From: Ancrocorticia sp052089425
GTDB lineage: Bacteria > Actinomycetota > Actinomycetes > Actinomycetales > Actinomycetaceae
Direction of reading: 5' to 3'
DNA: 25,178 bases
Assembly (NCBI RefSeq): GCF_052089425.1
Contig: NZ_JBQCZW010000031.1
Coordinates: 1 to 25,178 of the forward strand
The notes beneath the pieces are model-generated. The model saw nothing but the letters and a program-made list of their open reading frames with translations, ran no database searches and was not told the DNA's origin. Every line of letters begins with the position of its first letter. Position 1 is the first letter of the stretch. Both the position numbers and the translations under genes were made by a program. Below, piece by piece: positions 5,965-14,902 of the stretch.

Positions 5965-8844
5965 TTAACGCGTATGCACGGTATCGGCACGAGGAGAAGC
6001 ACTCTTCCCATCGCGAAGCAGTTCGGCCAAATGGATACCGTTCGATCCCTCCAGTTGCGCCGCTTGTGTACGGCAGGAGAACCCATCAGCCAAGAAGATG
6101 GCATCGGGCCCCGCCTGCCGCAAAGCTGGTAGCAGCTTCTGTTCGGCAACGGCCACTGACACATCGTAGTGACCTTGCTCCATCCCGAAGTTTCCAGCCA
6201 ACCCACAGCACCCTGTCACCTTGGTGATCGTGGCACCGGTACGCGCCAGCAACTCCTCATCAGCCTTCCATCCCATGACGGAATAGTGGTGGCAGTGCGG
6301 CTGAGCCACAATCTCCATCCCGCTGAGATCGGGAGGCGTGAACTCCTCGGCCGGCCCGATGGGAGCGGGTGCGGTGAGGAGCTCAGAGAGCGTATACGTC
6401 ATACCCGAGACCAGTTCACTTCGCGAATCCTCAGGCAACAAATCCAGCAGATCCGATCGAAGCACAGCGGTACACGAGGGCTCTACCCCCACGATCGGAA
6501 CGCCGCTGGCCGCGAACGGTGCCAGCACCTCCAGCAGATGGGTGAGCTTCTTCTTTGCGGCGGTGAGTTGGCCAGTTGAAATCGAGGTGAGGCCACAACA
6601 CGTTGATTCCGGCGGGATCAACACCGTGTAGCCGGCGCTCTGCAACAGTTCAACCTCCGCACGCGCCCCGCGCCCATCCAGAGTCTCGGAGAACGAATCG
6701 GCCCACAGCATGACGTATCGCTTATCTCCAAGCCGCCCGGGATTGAAGGAGGAGAGCCCGCGGGCTTCCTTGGAACGGGAGAACCGCTCAGTGGCAAAGG
6801 CAGGCATGCCCCGCCGTGGGTCAATGCCAAACACCTTGAAGCCCAGCTTGCGCACTGGCGCAAAGGACATGACGGCATTCGCAACGCTGGCAACCAGCGG
6901 CACCTTCGTGGCCATACCCGCCAGCGTTGGCAGATTCCCTAGCGTGTAGTGAGTACGAGGCCGCATCTTTCCCTGATACGCCCGAAACAGCACCTCACTG
7001 CGGTAACGGGCCACATCAATGCCGGTGGGGCAATCGCGCGAGCATGCCTTACAAGAGAGGCACAAGTCCAGCGAATCGAGAACCTCGGGAGATTCCCAAT
7101 CGGAGAAGAGTTCCCCGTTGGCAAGCTCTTGAAGAACGCGAGCACGCCCGCGCGTCACGTCCTTTTCATCCTGAGTGGCCGCATAGGACGGGCACATGAA
7201 GAAGCCCGCATCGAACCGATCGGCTCGGCAATTGCCCACTCCGGTGCAGCGGTGGACGGCTTGGGTGAAGTTGCCGTCGTCGTCGTCAAAATGGAATCCA
7301 CCCGCGTACGCAAGCACGCGTGCGGCCGGGCGGCGCAACAGACCGTCAACGGTATCGGGGTTCACGAGCACGCCGGGGTTCAAAAGCCCCTGCGGATCGA
7401 ACAGATCCTTGACGCGAGCGAAGGTTTCGATGATTTCAGGGGAGTACATGCGCGGAAGCATTTCGGAGCGCGCGCGGCCATCGCCGTGTTCGCCGGAGAG
7501 GCTGCCGCCGTGGGAGGCCACAAGATCCGCCGCCTGCTCCATGAAGGAGCGGAACACGGGCACGCCGGTGGCCGAATCGATGGGGAAATCGATGCGGATG
7601 TGCACGCAGCCATCGCCGAGGTGGCCATACATGAGGCCATCCAGATCGTGCTTTTCCAGTAGAGAACGCAGATCGCGCAGGTAATTGCCCAACTTCTCGG
7701 GCGGCACGGCCGAATCCTCCCAGCCAGCCCACGCAGGATGGCCTTCGGGTGTGCGCCCGCCCAGCCCGGCCCCATCGGCGCGGATTCTCCACAGCTCGTT
7801 GGCCTCAGCACCGGCTGGACACACGCGATACGAGGTGGTGTTCGCGGTGTGGGCAAGCTCCTCCGCACGCGCCAACACGTCAGCTTCGGATTCGCCATCT
7901 TCGGCGCCGATTTCGATGAACAGCCAGCCGCCACCGGGCGGCAGCTCTGGCACGGAACCCTTATGCCGCCGCACCACATCCACAAGATGGGCGTCCACGC
8001 CCTCCACAGCGAGCGGGTTGAAAGCCAGCAATGCGGGCACATCGTCCGCCGCAGCCGGCATATCCTCATACCCCAGCACCACGAGCGCCGGTGATTGAGC
8101 CACTGGCACTAGGCGCACGGTGGCCTCCGTGACCACAGCCAGAGTGCCCTCCGATCCCACGAGGAACTTCGCCAGATCGGTGCCATTTTCGGGAAGCAGG
8201 TGCTCAAGCGAATAGCCGGAAACTTGGCGCTTAAAGCGGCCCATCTCCACGCGAATGGTGGACAGGTGTTCGCTCACGAGATCCGCCAACCCGGCAACCA
8301 TCGCATCGCCGCGCCCGGCCTGAATCTTGGTGCCGTCCGCTAAGAACGCCGTCAGCTCGTGCACGTTATCGGCCGTACGCCCGTAGGCCACCGCGTGGGG
8401 GCCGCAGGCGTTGTTTCCGATCATGCCGCCGAACGTTGCGCGGTTCTGGGTGGAGGGATCGGGCCCGAAGCGCAGGCCGAACTTTCCGGCCGCCTTCTGG
8501 AGGCTGGCCTCAATCACGCCTGGTTGCACGCGCGCCGTACGATTTTCCGGATCGATCTCCAAGATCTTGTCCATGTGGCGCGAGAAGTCAAGGACAATCC
8601 CCTGCCCTACGGCGTTTCCCGCGCACGAGGTTCCGGCCCCGCGGGAGGTCAGCGGCACGCCGGTTTCGCGGGCCACCGCGAGCGCCGCGGCCACGTCTTG
8701 GGCGTCCTTCGGATAGGCCACAACTTGAGGAACAACGCGATACGTTGAGCCGTCGGTTGAATACTCCGCCCTACGCCTCGTCGAATCGTCAACTTCGCCC
8801 TTGAGGGCGGCCTTCAGCAGGCCGGCTACAGTATCGCTGGTCAT
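5965..8844 (-). CDS. FAD-binding/4Fe-4S fusion oxidoreductase, D-lactate dehydrogenase type
   Basis: A 959-aa GlcD-GlcF-type fusion. The N-terminal half is an FAD-binding PCMH domain (VAYPKDAQDVAAALAVA, then RGAGTSCAGNA, NNACGPHAVAYG) and an FAD-oxidase C domain (YGHLGDGCVHIRI, SGEHGDGRARSEML). The last 400 residues hold a 4Fe-4S cluster motif CLSCKACSRDCP (bases about 7020-7070), a second Cys group (CTGVGNCR, FMCPSY) and two CCG domains (STCCGL, GCCGLAG). Such proteins oxidise D-lactate, or sometimes glycolate or another D-2-hydroxyacid, to the keto acid and pass electrons to the quinone pool at the membrane. The ATG at 8844 was chosen because GGGAGG lies 9 nt upstream; an in-frame ATG at 8886 has no such site. 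It lies 133 bp downstream of feoC on the same strand. It needs Fe-S clusters, which gives a loose link to the iron uptake genes. Confidence 0.85.
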   Translation of the reverse strand: MTSDTVAGLLKAALKGEVDDSTRRRAEYSTDGSTYRVVPQVVAYPKDAQDVAAALAVARETGVPLTSRGAGTSCAGNAVGQGIVLDFSRHMDKILEIDPENRTARVQPGVIEASLQKAAGKFGLRFGPDPSTQNRATFGGMIGNNACGPHAVAYGRTADNVHELTAFLADGTKIQAGRGDAMVAGLADLVSEHLSTIRVEMGRFKRQVSGYSLEHLLPENGTDLAKFLVGSEGTLAVVTEATVRLVPVAQSPALVVLGYEDMPAAADDVPALLAFNPLAVEGVDAHLVDVVRRHKGSVPELPPGGGWLFIEIGAEDGESEADVLARAEELAHTANTTSYRVCPAGAEANELWRIRADGAGLGGRTPEGHPAWAGWEDSAVPPEKLGNYLRDLRSLLEKHDLDGLMYGHLGDGCVHIRIDFPIDSATGVPVFRSFMEQAADLVASHGGSLSGEHGDGRARSEMLPRMYSPEIIETFARVKDLFDPQGLLNPGVLVNPDTVDGLLRRPAARVLAYAGGFHFDDDDGNFTQAVHRCTGVGNCRADRFDAGFFMCPSYAATQDEKDVTRGRARVLQELANGELFSDWESPEVLDSLDLCLSCKACSRDCPTGIDVARYRSEVLFRAYQGKMRPRTHYTLGNLPTLAGMATKVPLVASVANAVMSFAPVRKLGFKVFGIDPRRGMPAFATERFSRSKEARGLSSFNPGRLGDKRYVMLWADSFSETLDGRGARAEVELLQSAGYTVLIPPESTCCGLTSISTGQLTAAKKKLTHLLEVLAPFAASGVPIVGVEPSCTAVLRSDLLDLLPEDSRSELVSGMTYTLSELLTAPAPIGPAEEFTPPDLSGMEIVAQPHCHHYSVMGWKADEELLARTGATITKVTGCCGLAGNFGMEQGHYDVSVAVAEQKLLPALRQAGPDAIFLADGFSCRTQAAQLEGSNGIHLAELLRDGKSASPRADTVHTR

Positions 8845-8878
8845 GAATATCATCCTCCCAGAATTATTGTGCATGCTT

Positions 8879-8900
8879 GGACCCATGTTTGCGTGGGTCC
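8879..8900. promoter_or_regulatory. Perfect inverted repeat upstream of the dehydrogenase gene
   Basis: GGACCCA, an 8-nt loop and TGGGTCC form a perfect 7-bp stem 35 nt before the chosen start at 8844, between feoC and the dehydrogenase. Neither strand has a T-run after it, so it is more like an operator or 5' UTR hairpin than an intrinsic terminator. Confidence 0.4.
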
Positions 8901-8977
8901 TCCGGCATAGACAAGGAGAATTGCACGTAATTCGGTTGCACGGCTTGGTGGGCTTTTATTGACGCCGACGGCGGGGC

Positions 8978-9220
8978 CTATCCCGCAAGGGCACATCCTG
9001 CACACTGAATCCTCGCCTGTTGGCCGAGAGGCTCCGTGGTGTGGCAAGCCCCTAGCCCGGATGAACACAGAGATGTCGCGTCCGCGAGCAGCCCGAGCCT
9101 GTTGAAATGATCCAACATGGTTTTCACAAACACCACGCTGGTATCGCACTTGGCAGCCACAGCGGTCACCGTATTACCCTGCTGAAGCTCGCCGAGGATC
9201 TTGGGAACCACACTGGTCAT
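8978..9220 (-). CDS. feoC: FeoC-like winged-helix protein with Cys cluster
   Basis: An 80-aa protein starting at the ATG that overlaps the feoB stop by 4 bp (ATGA). Residues 1-45 look like a small winged-helix/HTH (ILGELQQGNTVTAVAAKCDT, then VKTMLDHFNRLGLL). The tail carries four cysteines (Cys52, Cys59, Cys73, Cys76: CSSGLGAC and CAGC), the usual site of an oxygen-sensitive Fe-S cluster in FeoC. FeoC modulates FeoB stability or activity, or acts as a redox switch. A longer in-frame ORF reaching upstream to 9268 is possible, but its first 16 residues lie inside feoB and the translational-coupling start is much more likely. Confidence 0.75.
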   Translation of the reverse strand: MTSVVPKILGELQQGNTVTAVAAKCDTSVVFVKTMLDHFNRLGLLADATSLCSSGLGACHTTEPLGQQARIQCAGCALAG

Positions 9221-11328
9221 GAGATAAACAGGCTCCCGATCTGGAATATGGAGACAGCGAGCACCCACGCAATAGCGAGCTGGGAAATCACTGCCAGCGC
9301 CGTCTTCTTCCCGCCAATCAACTTGGCCTGTTCAGCCACAGTTGCCATACATGGCGTGTAGGCGAGGACAAATACGAGGAAGGCGAAGGCCGCGAGGCCT
9401 TCAGAACCGGTGCCTGCGGATTCGCCAAGTGACTGCGTCAGGAGCTGCGGGAGTTTGCCCAGATCTTCTCCGTTATCTTCCGCATTGCCGGCATCCACCT
9501 CCGGATCCATGTTGTAGGAGGTGACGATCGAGGACACCACGGTTTCCTTGGCTACGAAGCCCGTCATGAGCGCGCCCGTCATGTGCCACTCACCGAAGCC
9601 GGTGGGTTCGAACACCGGCTCGAGTATCTTCGCTGCGCTGCCGTAGAGAGAGTCCTCCATGGCCAGCTCCGGATCGGCGAAGCCACGATCGGCATCATTC
9701 ATCGGCACGGCGCCCATCAACCAGACGAGGAGCGTCATAAGCACGATAATCTTGCCCGCCCCCGTCACAAACGTCCACGCGCGCTGCCACGTGGTGCGGA
9801 GCAGAACAACCAAGCGGGGCACCTGATAGGCAGGAAGCACCAGCATGAGCGGGGTGCTCTCCTCATCTTTGGTGATGAAGTGCTTGAGGATCCATGCCCC
9901 GCCCACGATCAAGAACAGGGAGATGAGATACATGGCGAACACAACGGTTCCCGCGTGGGATCCAAAGAAGACCTTGCCAATCATCAGGTAGATGGTCAGG
10001 CGTGCAGCGCAGGAGGTGTAGGGGGTGATGAGAACCGTGACAAGGCGTTGCTTGCTTGAGGGCAGCGTGCGTGCGGCGGCAAGCGATGGGAGATTACAGC
10101 CGAAGCCCATGATAAGCGGCAAGATGACTCGGCCGTCTAGGCCGATACGGCGCATGAGGCGATCGCCAAGAAACGCCACGCGGGCCATGTAGCCCGAATC
10201 CTCCAATACGGAGAGTGCAGCGTAGATAACGAACATGAGTGGGAAGAAGCTGGCTACCACGCCCATGCCGGCGCACAGCCCATTCACCAGGATGGATTCC
10301 ACCCATGTTCCCTCCATCCCGATGGCGCTGATGCCCTGCCCAACGCCGTTGGCCAGCGAAATCGCACCCTCCTCGGTTGAGGAGAACACGCCATCGAACC
10401 AATCTTGGATAGGGCCAACCCACGATCCGGCCATCTGGAACAGAAGCCACAAGAGGCCGAAGAAGATGAGCGTTCCCGCGAGGGGATGAAGGAGGAAGCG
10501 ATCGATCTTATCCGATCGTGACAGCGTGGCTGGGTCCTCGCGCGGGGTGCGGGCCTTCGCTTCCACAGCTTCCACCCATTCGAACAGGGCGGTGGCGCGC
10601 TCAACTTCGCTGAGCTGGCCTGTGTGGTCGCACTTGCAGTCTGGGGCATCAGGATCGCAGCAGCATCCCTTGCCAGCTGTCTGCCCCATCGTGTAGCCCG
10701 GAGCGCTCGGGTCCGGTGCGAGGCCATGCACGTGCGGCTGGCTCGCGAGCGCAGCACCCACCATGGCATCAAGAGTTGCCTGACCAGAGGCGGCACGCGG
10801 GTCAACGGCCACCACGGGAATGCCGGTTGAGGCTGCCAGAGCCGAAACGTCAATCGGTTCGCCGTTTTGCTCCGCCACGTCGCTCATCGTGATCACAGCG
10901 GCAACGGGCAGGCCTGTTTGTGCGATCTGGCCGAGAAGATACAGGGACCGCGTGAGAGAACCGCCATCAAGGACGGCCAGAGCCAGATCAATACCCAGCC
11001 CAGCCGCCGGATCGGTCAGAGAACCGGGCGCGCCCGCCACGGTATCGGTCACGGCCTCCTCATCGGGGCTGGTGGGAATAAGGGAATAGGTACCTGGCAG
11101 GTCCAGAACCCGTAGCCCGAGGCTGCGCCACGTCCCCGCCATGACTGTGACCGTGGTTCCCGGCGCGTTCACGATCTTCTGGCGTGCACCGGTCACGCGG
11201 TTGAACAGGGTGGACTTGCCAACATTGGGGTTACCCACAAGAGCGATCGTCGGCTGCTTTCCCTCAACGAGGGTAGTGGTACCGGCACCTTTAGGTGCTC
11301 CTGTTGGCGGGCAGTTCGGACAGCTCAC
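9217..11328 (-). CDS. feoB: Ferrous iron transporter FeoB
   Basis: A 703-aa inner-membrane Fe(II) transporter. The N-terminal G domain has G1 GNPNVGKS (residues 32-39), G2 around Thr58-59 (APGTTV) and G3 DLPG (76-79). The usual G4 NxxD is TMSD (147-150) and G5 is also weak (VAVDPRAASG). Between the G domain and the membrane part is a short Cys-rich loop, GCCCDPDAPDCKC (Cys222-224, 231, 233), and the N-terminus has MSCPNC. The membrane region carries both Gate motifs, with conserved Cys residues (GFGCNLPSLAAAR, TSCAARL; later AYTPCMATVAEQAK). It overlaps feoA by 4 bp and feoC by 4 bp, so it is a tightly coupled feoABC operon. Specificity for Fe(II) is inferred from the family. Confidence 0.93.
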   Translation of the reverse strand: MSCPNCPPTGAPKGAGTTTLVEGKQPTIALVGNPNVGKSTLFNRVTGARQKIVNAPGTTVTVMAGTWRSLGLRVLDLPGTYSLIPTSPDEEAVTDTVAGAPGSLTDPAAGLGIDLALAVLDGGSLTRSLYLLGQIAQTGLPVAAVITMSDVAEQNGEPIDVSALAASTGIPVVAVDPRAASGQATLDAMVGAALASQPHVHGLAPDPSAPGYTMGQTAGKGCCCDPDAPDCKCDHTGQLSEVERATALFEWVEAVEAKARTPREDPATLSRSDKIDRFLLHPLAGTLIFFGLLWLLFQMAGSWVGPIQDWFDGVFSSTEEGAISLANGVGQGISAIGMEGTWVESILVNGLCAGMGVVASFFPLMFVIYAALSVLEDSGYMARVAFLGDRLMRRIGLDGRVILPLIMGFGCNLPSLAAARTLPSSKQRLVTVLITPYTSCAARLTIYLMIGKVFFGSHAGTVVFAMYLISLFLIVGGAWILKHFITKDEESTPLMLVLPAYQVPRLVVLLRTTWQRAWTFVTGAGKIIVLMTLLVWLMGAVPMNDADRGFADPELAMEDSLYGSAAKILEPVFEPTGFGEWHMTGALMTGFVAKETVVSSIVTSYNMDPEVDAGNAEDNGEDLGKLPQLLTQSLGESAGTGSEGLAAFAFLVFVLAYTPCMATVAEQAKLIGGKKTALAVISQLAIAWVLAVSIFQIGSLFIS

Positions 11329-11576
11329 CGGGCGCCCCCAGCTTCCACATGGGCACTAACAAGATCGGCATCGATCAACGTTGCCGAGCGGTGATCCACC
11401 GCCACTCGTGAGCCAGCAATGTTCAACACCACGCCACCAAAGCCCGCATGCTGGGTCACCACCGCCTGCGCTCCGGGCCGAACCCCCAGTTCCTGCATTC
11501 TGAGAATGTTACGTTCAGGAAGGCCCACTGACGTCAGCCGAATTTCCTCCCGAATCGGGCAATCACACAGTCTCAT
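11325..11576 (-). CDS. feoA: FeoA, SH3-like partner of FeoB
   Basis: An 83-aa protein, the usual FeoA length. It has the SH3-fold pattern with ERNILRMQELGVRPGAQ in the first half and VVLNIAGSRVAVDHRSATLI in the second. FeoA is a small cytoplasmic protein that assists FeoB in Fe(II) uptake. Its last codon and stop overlap the start of feoB by 4 bp. The N-terminus (MRLCDCPI) is slightly unusual, with two Cys; the Shine-Dalgarno is weak (GGTGTGG), so the exact start is less sure. Upstream is a candidate DtxR/IdeR box and promoter. Confidence 0.88.
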   Translation of the reverse strand: MRLCDCPIREEIRLTSVGLPERNILRMQELGVRPGAQAVVTQHAGFGGVVLNIAGSRVAVDHRSATLIDADLVSAHVEAGGAR

Positions 11577-11646
11577 TCCACACCAATCATTCAGCGGATC
11601 GTGCCCCGTGCCCCCTTGTAACGCACGCTCGATCCACGTCCATTAG

Positions 11647-11676
11647 TCAGGTTAGCCTTCTCATTCTTTAGATCAA
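11647..11676 (-). promoter_or_regulatory. feo promoter with DtxR/IdeR-like iron box
   Basis: On the plus strand TCAGGTTAGCCTTCTCATT (11647-11665) matches the 19-bp DtxR/IdeR consensus TTAGGTTAGSCTAACCTAA at about 12 positions. One half-site (AGGTTAGCCT) is perfect and the other is poor. Read on the minus strand, TTGATC (11671-11676) and TAACCT (11649-11654) form a possible -35/-10 pair with 16-nt spacing, so the box overlaps the -10. This fits iron-dependent repression of feoABC. It lies about 70 nt before feoA. Confidence 0.5.
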
Positions 11677-11834
11677 CCCCAGCACCTGTGCTCGAAAGAA
11701 TTCGCCGCCTCACAAGCGTGATTTCCGGAGTTCCACATCACAGCCGAGGGTCCGAAGTCCCTACTGTCAGTTAACTTGTGGCCATGCCGCCCGCTACGTT
11801 GTTGACGGTTCGCGGCGCGTTCGTCGTCGTCGTT

Positions 11835-11868
11835 AAAAAAGCGGGGCGACACTTTCGTGCCGCCCCGC
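11835..11868 (-). terminator. Intrinsic terminator of ppdK
   Basis: Read on the minus strand, GCGGGGCG and CGCCCCGC form a perfect 8-bp GC stem around a 12-nt loop, followed at once by six T. It starts about 17 nt past the ppdK stop at 11885 and faces the right way. Confidence 0.85.
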
Positions 11869-11884
11869 CAATCTGCGCTACAAA

Positions 11885-14593
11885 CTACGCAACATCATTA
11901 CTGATGGCTGCGCGTCCAGCTTCGAGCCGCGCAATCGGAACGCGGAACGGGGAACAGGACACGTAGTCCAGTCCAACGTGATCGAAGAAGTGGATGGACG
12001 TGGGATCGCCACCGTGCTCACCACACACGCCGCAGTGCAGATCCGGGTTCGTGGAACGGCCCTTTTCAACGCCCAGCTTGACCAATTCGCCCACACCATG
12101 AATGTCGATCGTCTCGAACGGCGAAACGCCAAACACGCCTGCATCGAAGTACTCGTTGAAGAAGGATGCTTCCACATCGTCACGCGAGAAGCCCCATGTG
12201 GTCTGGGTCAGATCGTTGGTGCCGAAGGAGAAGAAATCGGACTCACGAGCAATATCTTCAGCCGTCATGGCAGCGCGCGGAAGCTCGATCATGTTGCCAA
12301 CGGGCAGATCAACCTCAATGCCGGAGGCCTCCGATACCTGCTTGAAAATATCGAGGGCTTCATCGCGAACGATCTGGAGCTCACGCACCGAACCGATGAG
12401 CGGAACCATAATCTCTGGACGAGGATCAAGGCCCTTCTGCTTGCAGGCCACGTATGCCTCCGCAATGGCGCGGATCTGGAGCGTGAACAGGCCGCGAATC
12501 TTCAGGCCAAGGCGTACCCCGCGCAGGCCGAGCATCGGGTTCTGCTCGTGGTTGGCGCGAACCGCCTCCATGATTTCCTTGTCATGGGCCGTCACCTCTT
12601 CGCCGCGCTCCACCTTCAGAGCCATCTTGATGGACAGCTCAGTCAGGTCAGGAAGGAACTCGTGCAGCGGAGGATCGATCAGCCGAACGGTTACGGGCAG
12701 GCCGTCCATCGCGGAGAAGATACCCTCGAAGTCACCCTTTTGAAGTGGGGTCAGAGCCGCGAAAGCTTCTTCACGCTGCTCATCCGTTTCCGCAAGAATA
12801 ACGTTCTCAATGAGCTGGCGGCGATCGCCTAGGAACATGTGCTCCGTGCGGCACAGGCCAACGCCCTGGGCGCCGAACTCCCGTGCGCGCTGAGCGTCCT
12901 CAGGATTATCCGCATTGGCGCGAACTAGGAGGTGACGCTTGGAATCTGCGCGGGTGAGGATGCGATCCACAGCCTCCACCAGCTCCCTCGTTGCGTCATC
13001 CGGGGAGGCGGCCAAGCCGGCCTCTAGCCCCTTGGAAATGTAGGTCATCACCGGGGAATCAACCACGGGAACAGTGCCTTCGAAGATTTCGCCGGTGGTG
13101 CCGTCAATCGCGATGATATCGCCGCGCTTGAACTGCTTACCGGTGGACTTCACGCCAACGGTGCCAGCTTGCTCATCAACCAGCAGATCTTCGGCGCCTA
13201 CAACGCAGCAGCGGCCCATGCCGCGAGCCACAACGGCTGCGTGGGAGGTCTTGCCGCCACGCGCGGTCAGAACGCCAGAGGCGGCCACCATGCCGGCAAG
13301 ATCATCCGGGTTAGTTTCACGGCGTACCAACACAACGGAGGCACCGGCCCTCGTGCGCTCGATGGCCTGTTCGTTGTTCAGCACGATCTCGCCTACGGCT
13401 GCGCCAGGGGAGGCGGCCATGCCCTTGGAGATGATGGTCTTTTCCGCGTCCTTATCGAACTGCGGGAACAGCAGGGCTGTCAGCTGTTCACCGGTCACGC
13501 GGGTGACGGCCTCATCCTTGGTGATGAGGCGCTCGTCCACCAGCTGAGCTGCTACGCGGAAGGCTGCACCAGCGGTGCGCTTGCCCACGCGGGTCTGGAG
13601 CATCCAGAGCTTGCCCTCTTCGATCGTGAACTCGATATCGCACAGATCGCGGTAATGCGTTTCGAGCGTGCGCATGATGCCCACGAGTTCGTCATAGGAC
13701 TTCTTATCCAGCTGCTCGAGGTCCGCCAGCGAAAGCGTGTTGCGGATACCTGCCACAACGTCCTCGCCCTGAGCGTTGACCAAGTAATCGCCGTACACTC
13801 CGGAATGGCCAGTGGATGGGTCGCGGGTGAAGCACACGCCAGTGCCGGATTCATCGCCCATGTTGCCAAACACCATGGTGCAGATGTTCACGGCCGTGCC
13901 GATATCGTTGGGAATGCGCTCGCGGCGGCGGTAGATTGCGGCGCGGTCCGTGTTCCATGAACGGAACACCGCTTCGATGGCCAGATCCATCTGGTCACGC
14001 GGATCCTGAGGGAACGGGTTGCCCGTCTCCTTGGCCACGATCTCCTTGAACTGGGAGACCAGCTCCTTGAGATCATCCGTGGTCATGTCAAGATCGCCTG
14101 CGTAGCCCTTGCCGGACTGAAGTGATTCGATGGCATGGGCGAACAGATCGCCATCAATATCCAGAACGGTCTTGCCAAACATCTGGATGAGGCGGCGGTA
14201 GGAATCCCACGCAAAGCGCTCATTGCCGGACCTGGCGGCAAGCCCGTTCACGGACTCATCGTTCAGGCCAATGTTCAGCACAGTTTCCATCATGCCGGGC
14301 ATCGAGAACTTCGCGCCCGAGCGGACAGAAACAAGAAGGGGATCATCGGCAGCGCCGAGTGTCTTACCCATCTGCTGCTCGACGGCGCGCAGTTGCCCGG
14401 TTACTTCAACATCCAGACTCTCGGGGGTCTGGCCTAGGTCAAGGTAACTGCGGCACGCGTCCGTTGTAATGGTGAAACCTGGGGGAACCGGGAGGCCAAG
14501 GTTCGTCATCTCGGCAAGGTTTGCACCTTTGCCGCCGAGAAGGTCCTTCATGTCCTTATTTCCCTCAGTAAATGAGTAGACGTACTTCGTCAT
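11885..14593 (-). CDS. ppdK: Pyruvate, phosphate dikinase
   Basis: A 902-aa protein that interconverts pyruvate + ATP + Pi and PEP + AMP + PPi. The N-terminal ATP-grasp part opens with YVYSFTEG and GGKGANLAEM and has the SMPGMM block at about 97-102. The swivelling domain carries the phospho-histidine in GGKTSHAAVVARGMG (His451). The C-terminal PEP/pyruvate barrel ends with CGVCGEHGGDP, which includes the catalytic Cys. Length is that of bacterial PPDK. The ATG at 14593 has GGAGG 8 nt upstream. It is probably monocistronic, with a strong terminator after it. With the D-lactate-type dehydrogenase nearby it could feed lactate carbon to PEP for gluconeogenesis or for PTS enzyme I; this link is inferred from metabolism. 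Confidence 0.95.
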   Translation of the reverse strand: MTKYVYSFTEGNKDMKDLLGGKGANLAEMTNLGLPVPPGFTITTDACRSYLDLGQTPESLDVEVTGQLRAVEQQMGKTLGAADDPLLVSVRSGAKFSMPGMMETVLNIGLNDESVNGLAARSGNERFAWDSYRRLIQMFGKTVLDIDGDLFAHAIESLQSGKGYAGDLDMTTDDLKELVSQFKEIVAKETGNPFPQDPRDQMDLAIEAVFRSWNTDRAAIYRRRERIPNDIGTAVNICTMVFGNMGDESGTGVCFTRDPSTGHSGVYGDYLVNAQGEDVVAGIRNTLSLADLEQLDKKSYDELVGIMRTLETHYRDLCDIEFTIEEGKLWMLQTRVGKRTAGAAFRVAAQLVDERLITKDEAVTRVTGEQLTALLFPQFDKDAEKTIISKGMAASPGAAVGEIVLNNEQAIERTRAGASVVLVRRETNPDDLAGMVAASGVLTARGGKTSHAAVVARGMGRCCVVGAEDLLVDEQAGTVGVKSTGKQFKRGDIIAIDGTTGEIFEGTVPVVDSPVMTYISKGLEAGLAASPDDATRELVEAVDRILTRADSKRHLLVRANADNPEDAQRAREFGAQGVGLCRTEHMFLGDRRQLIENVILAETDEQREEAFAALTPLQKGDFEGIFSAMDGLPVTVRLIDPPLHEFLPDLTELSIKMALKVERGEEVTAHDKEIMEAVRANHEQNPMLGLRGVRLGLKIRGLFTLQIRAIAEAYVACKQKGLDPRPEIMVPLIGSVRELQIVRDEALDIFKQVSEASGIEVDLPVGNMIELPRAAMTAEDIARESDFFSFGTNDLTQTTWGFSRDDVEASFFNEYFDAGVFGVSPFETIDIHGVGELVKLGVEKGRSTNPDLHCGVCGEHGGDPTSIHFFDHVGLDYVSCSPFRVPIARLEAGRAAISNDVA

Positions 14594-14902
14594 TAAAAGT
14601 CCTCCGTTGGAGCTGCTTTGTAATCCGCTGGTGCGGGGCCACCACTAAGGCTAACACTGACGATGGTCCCGGACGAACCGGCCAGACCAACATCCCACGA
14701 GGTGGAATTGCCCCATTCCGTCCACTGCCCCAGCCACTCCTCGCAGGCCGCTCACACTTTTCCGCGTAACTCCAAGAAAAACGGGACCTTCGGGCCTATA
14801 CTGCGTGACGGCTGAACGGCCCACGCAAACGCTCGTCAGTAATTCGCAACTATCATTTCGGCGGGGCATCTCGGATTCATGAGAAGAATGGCTGATAGGC
14901 CC
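14594..14902. other. Intergenic region between fhs and ppdK
   Basis: 309 bp with no convincing gene. It should hold the ppdK promoter (minus strand) and the end of the fhs transcript. A weak 4-bp hairpin followed on the minus strand by five T (14776-14796) may end fhs, but it is not convincing. I could not pick a clear -35/-10 pair. Confidence 0.4.

Noticed and set aside
6949..7662. 237-aa plus-strand frame opposite the FAD/Fe-S dehydrogenase
   Set aside because: Antisense shadow of a conserved gene.
11778..11966. 62-aa plus-strand frame across the ppdK terminator
   Set aside because: It runs through the terminator hairpin and the antisense end of ppdK; no ribosome-binding site.
11978..12832. 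Long open frame (284 aa) on the plus strand opposite ppdK
   Set aside because: It lies wholly antisense to a clear ppdK sequence, has no recognisable domain, and such antisense frames are common in GC-rich genes.
14776..14796. Terminator for fhs
   Set aside because: The stem is only 4 bp with a wobble pair; the T-run alone is not enough.
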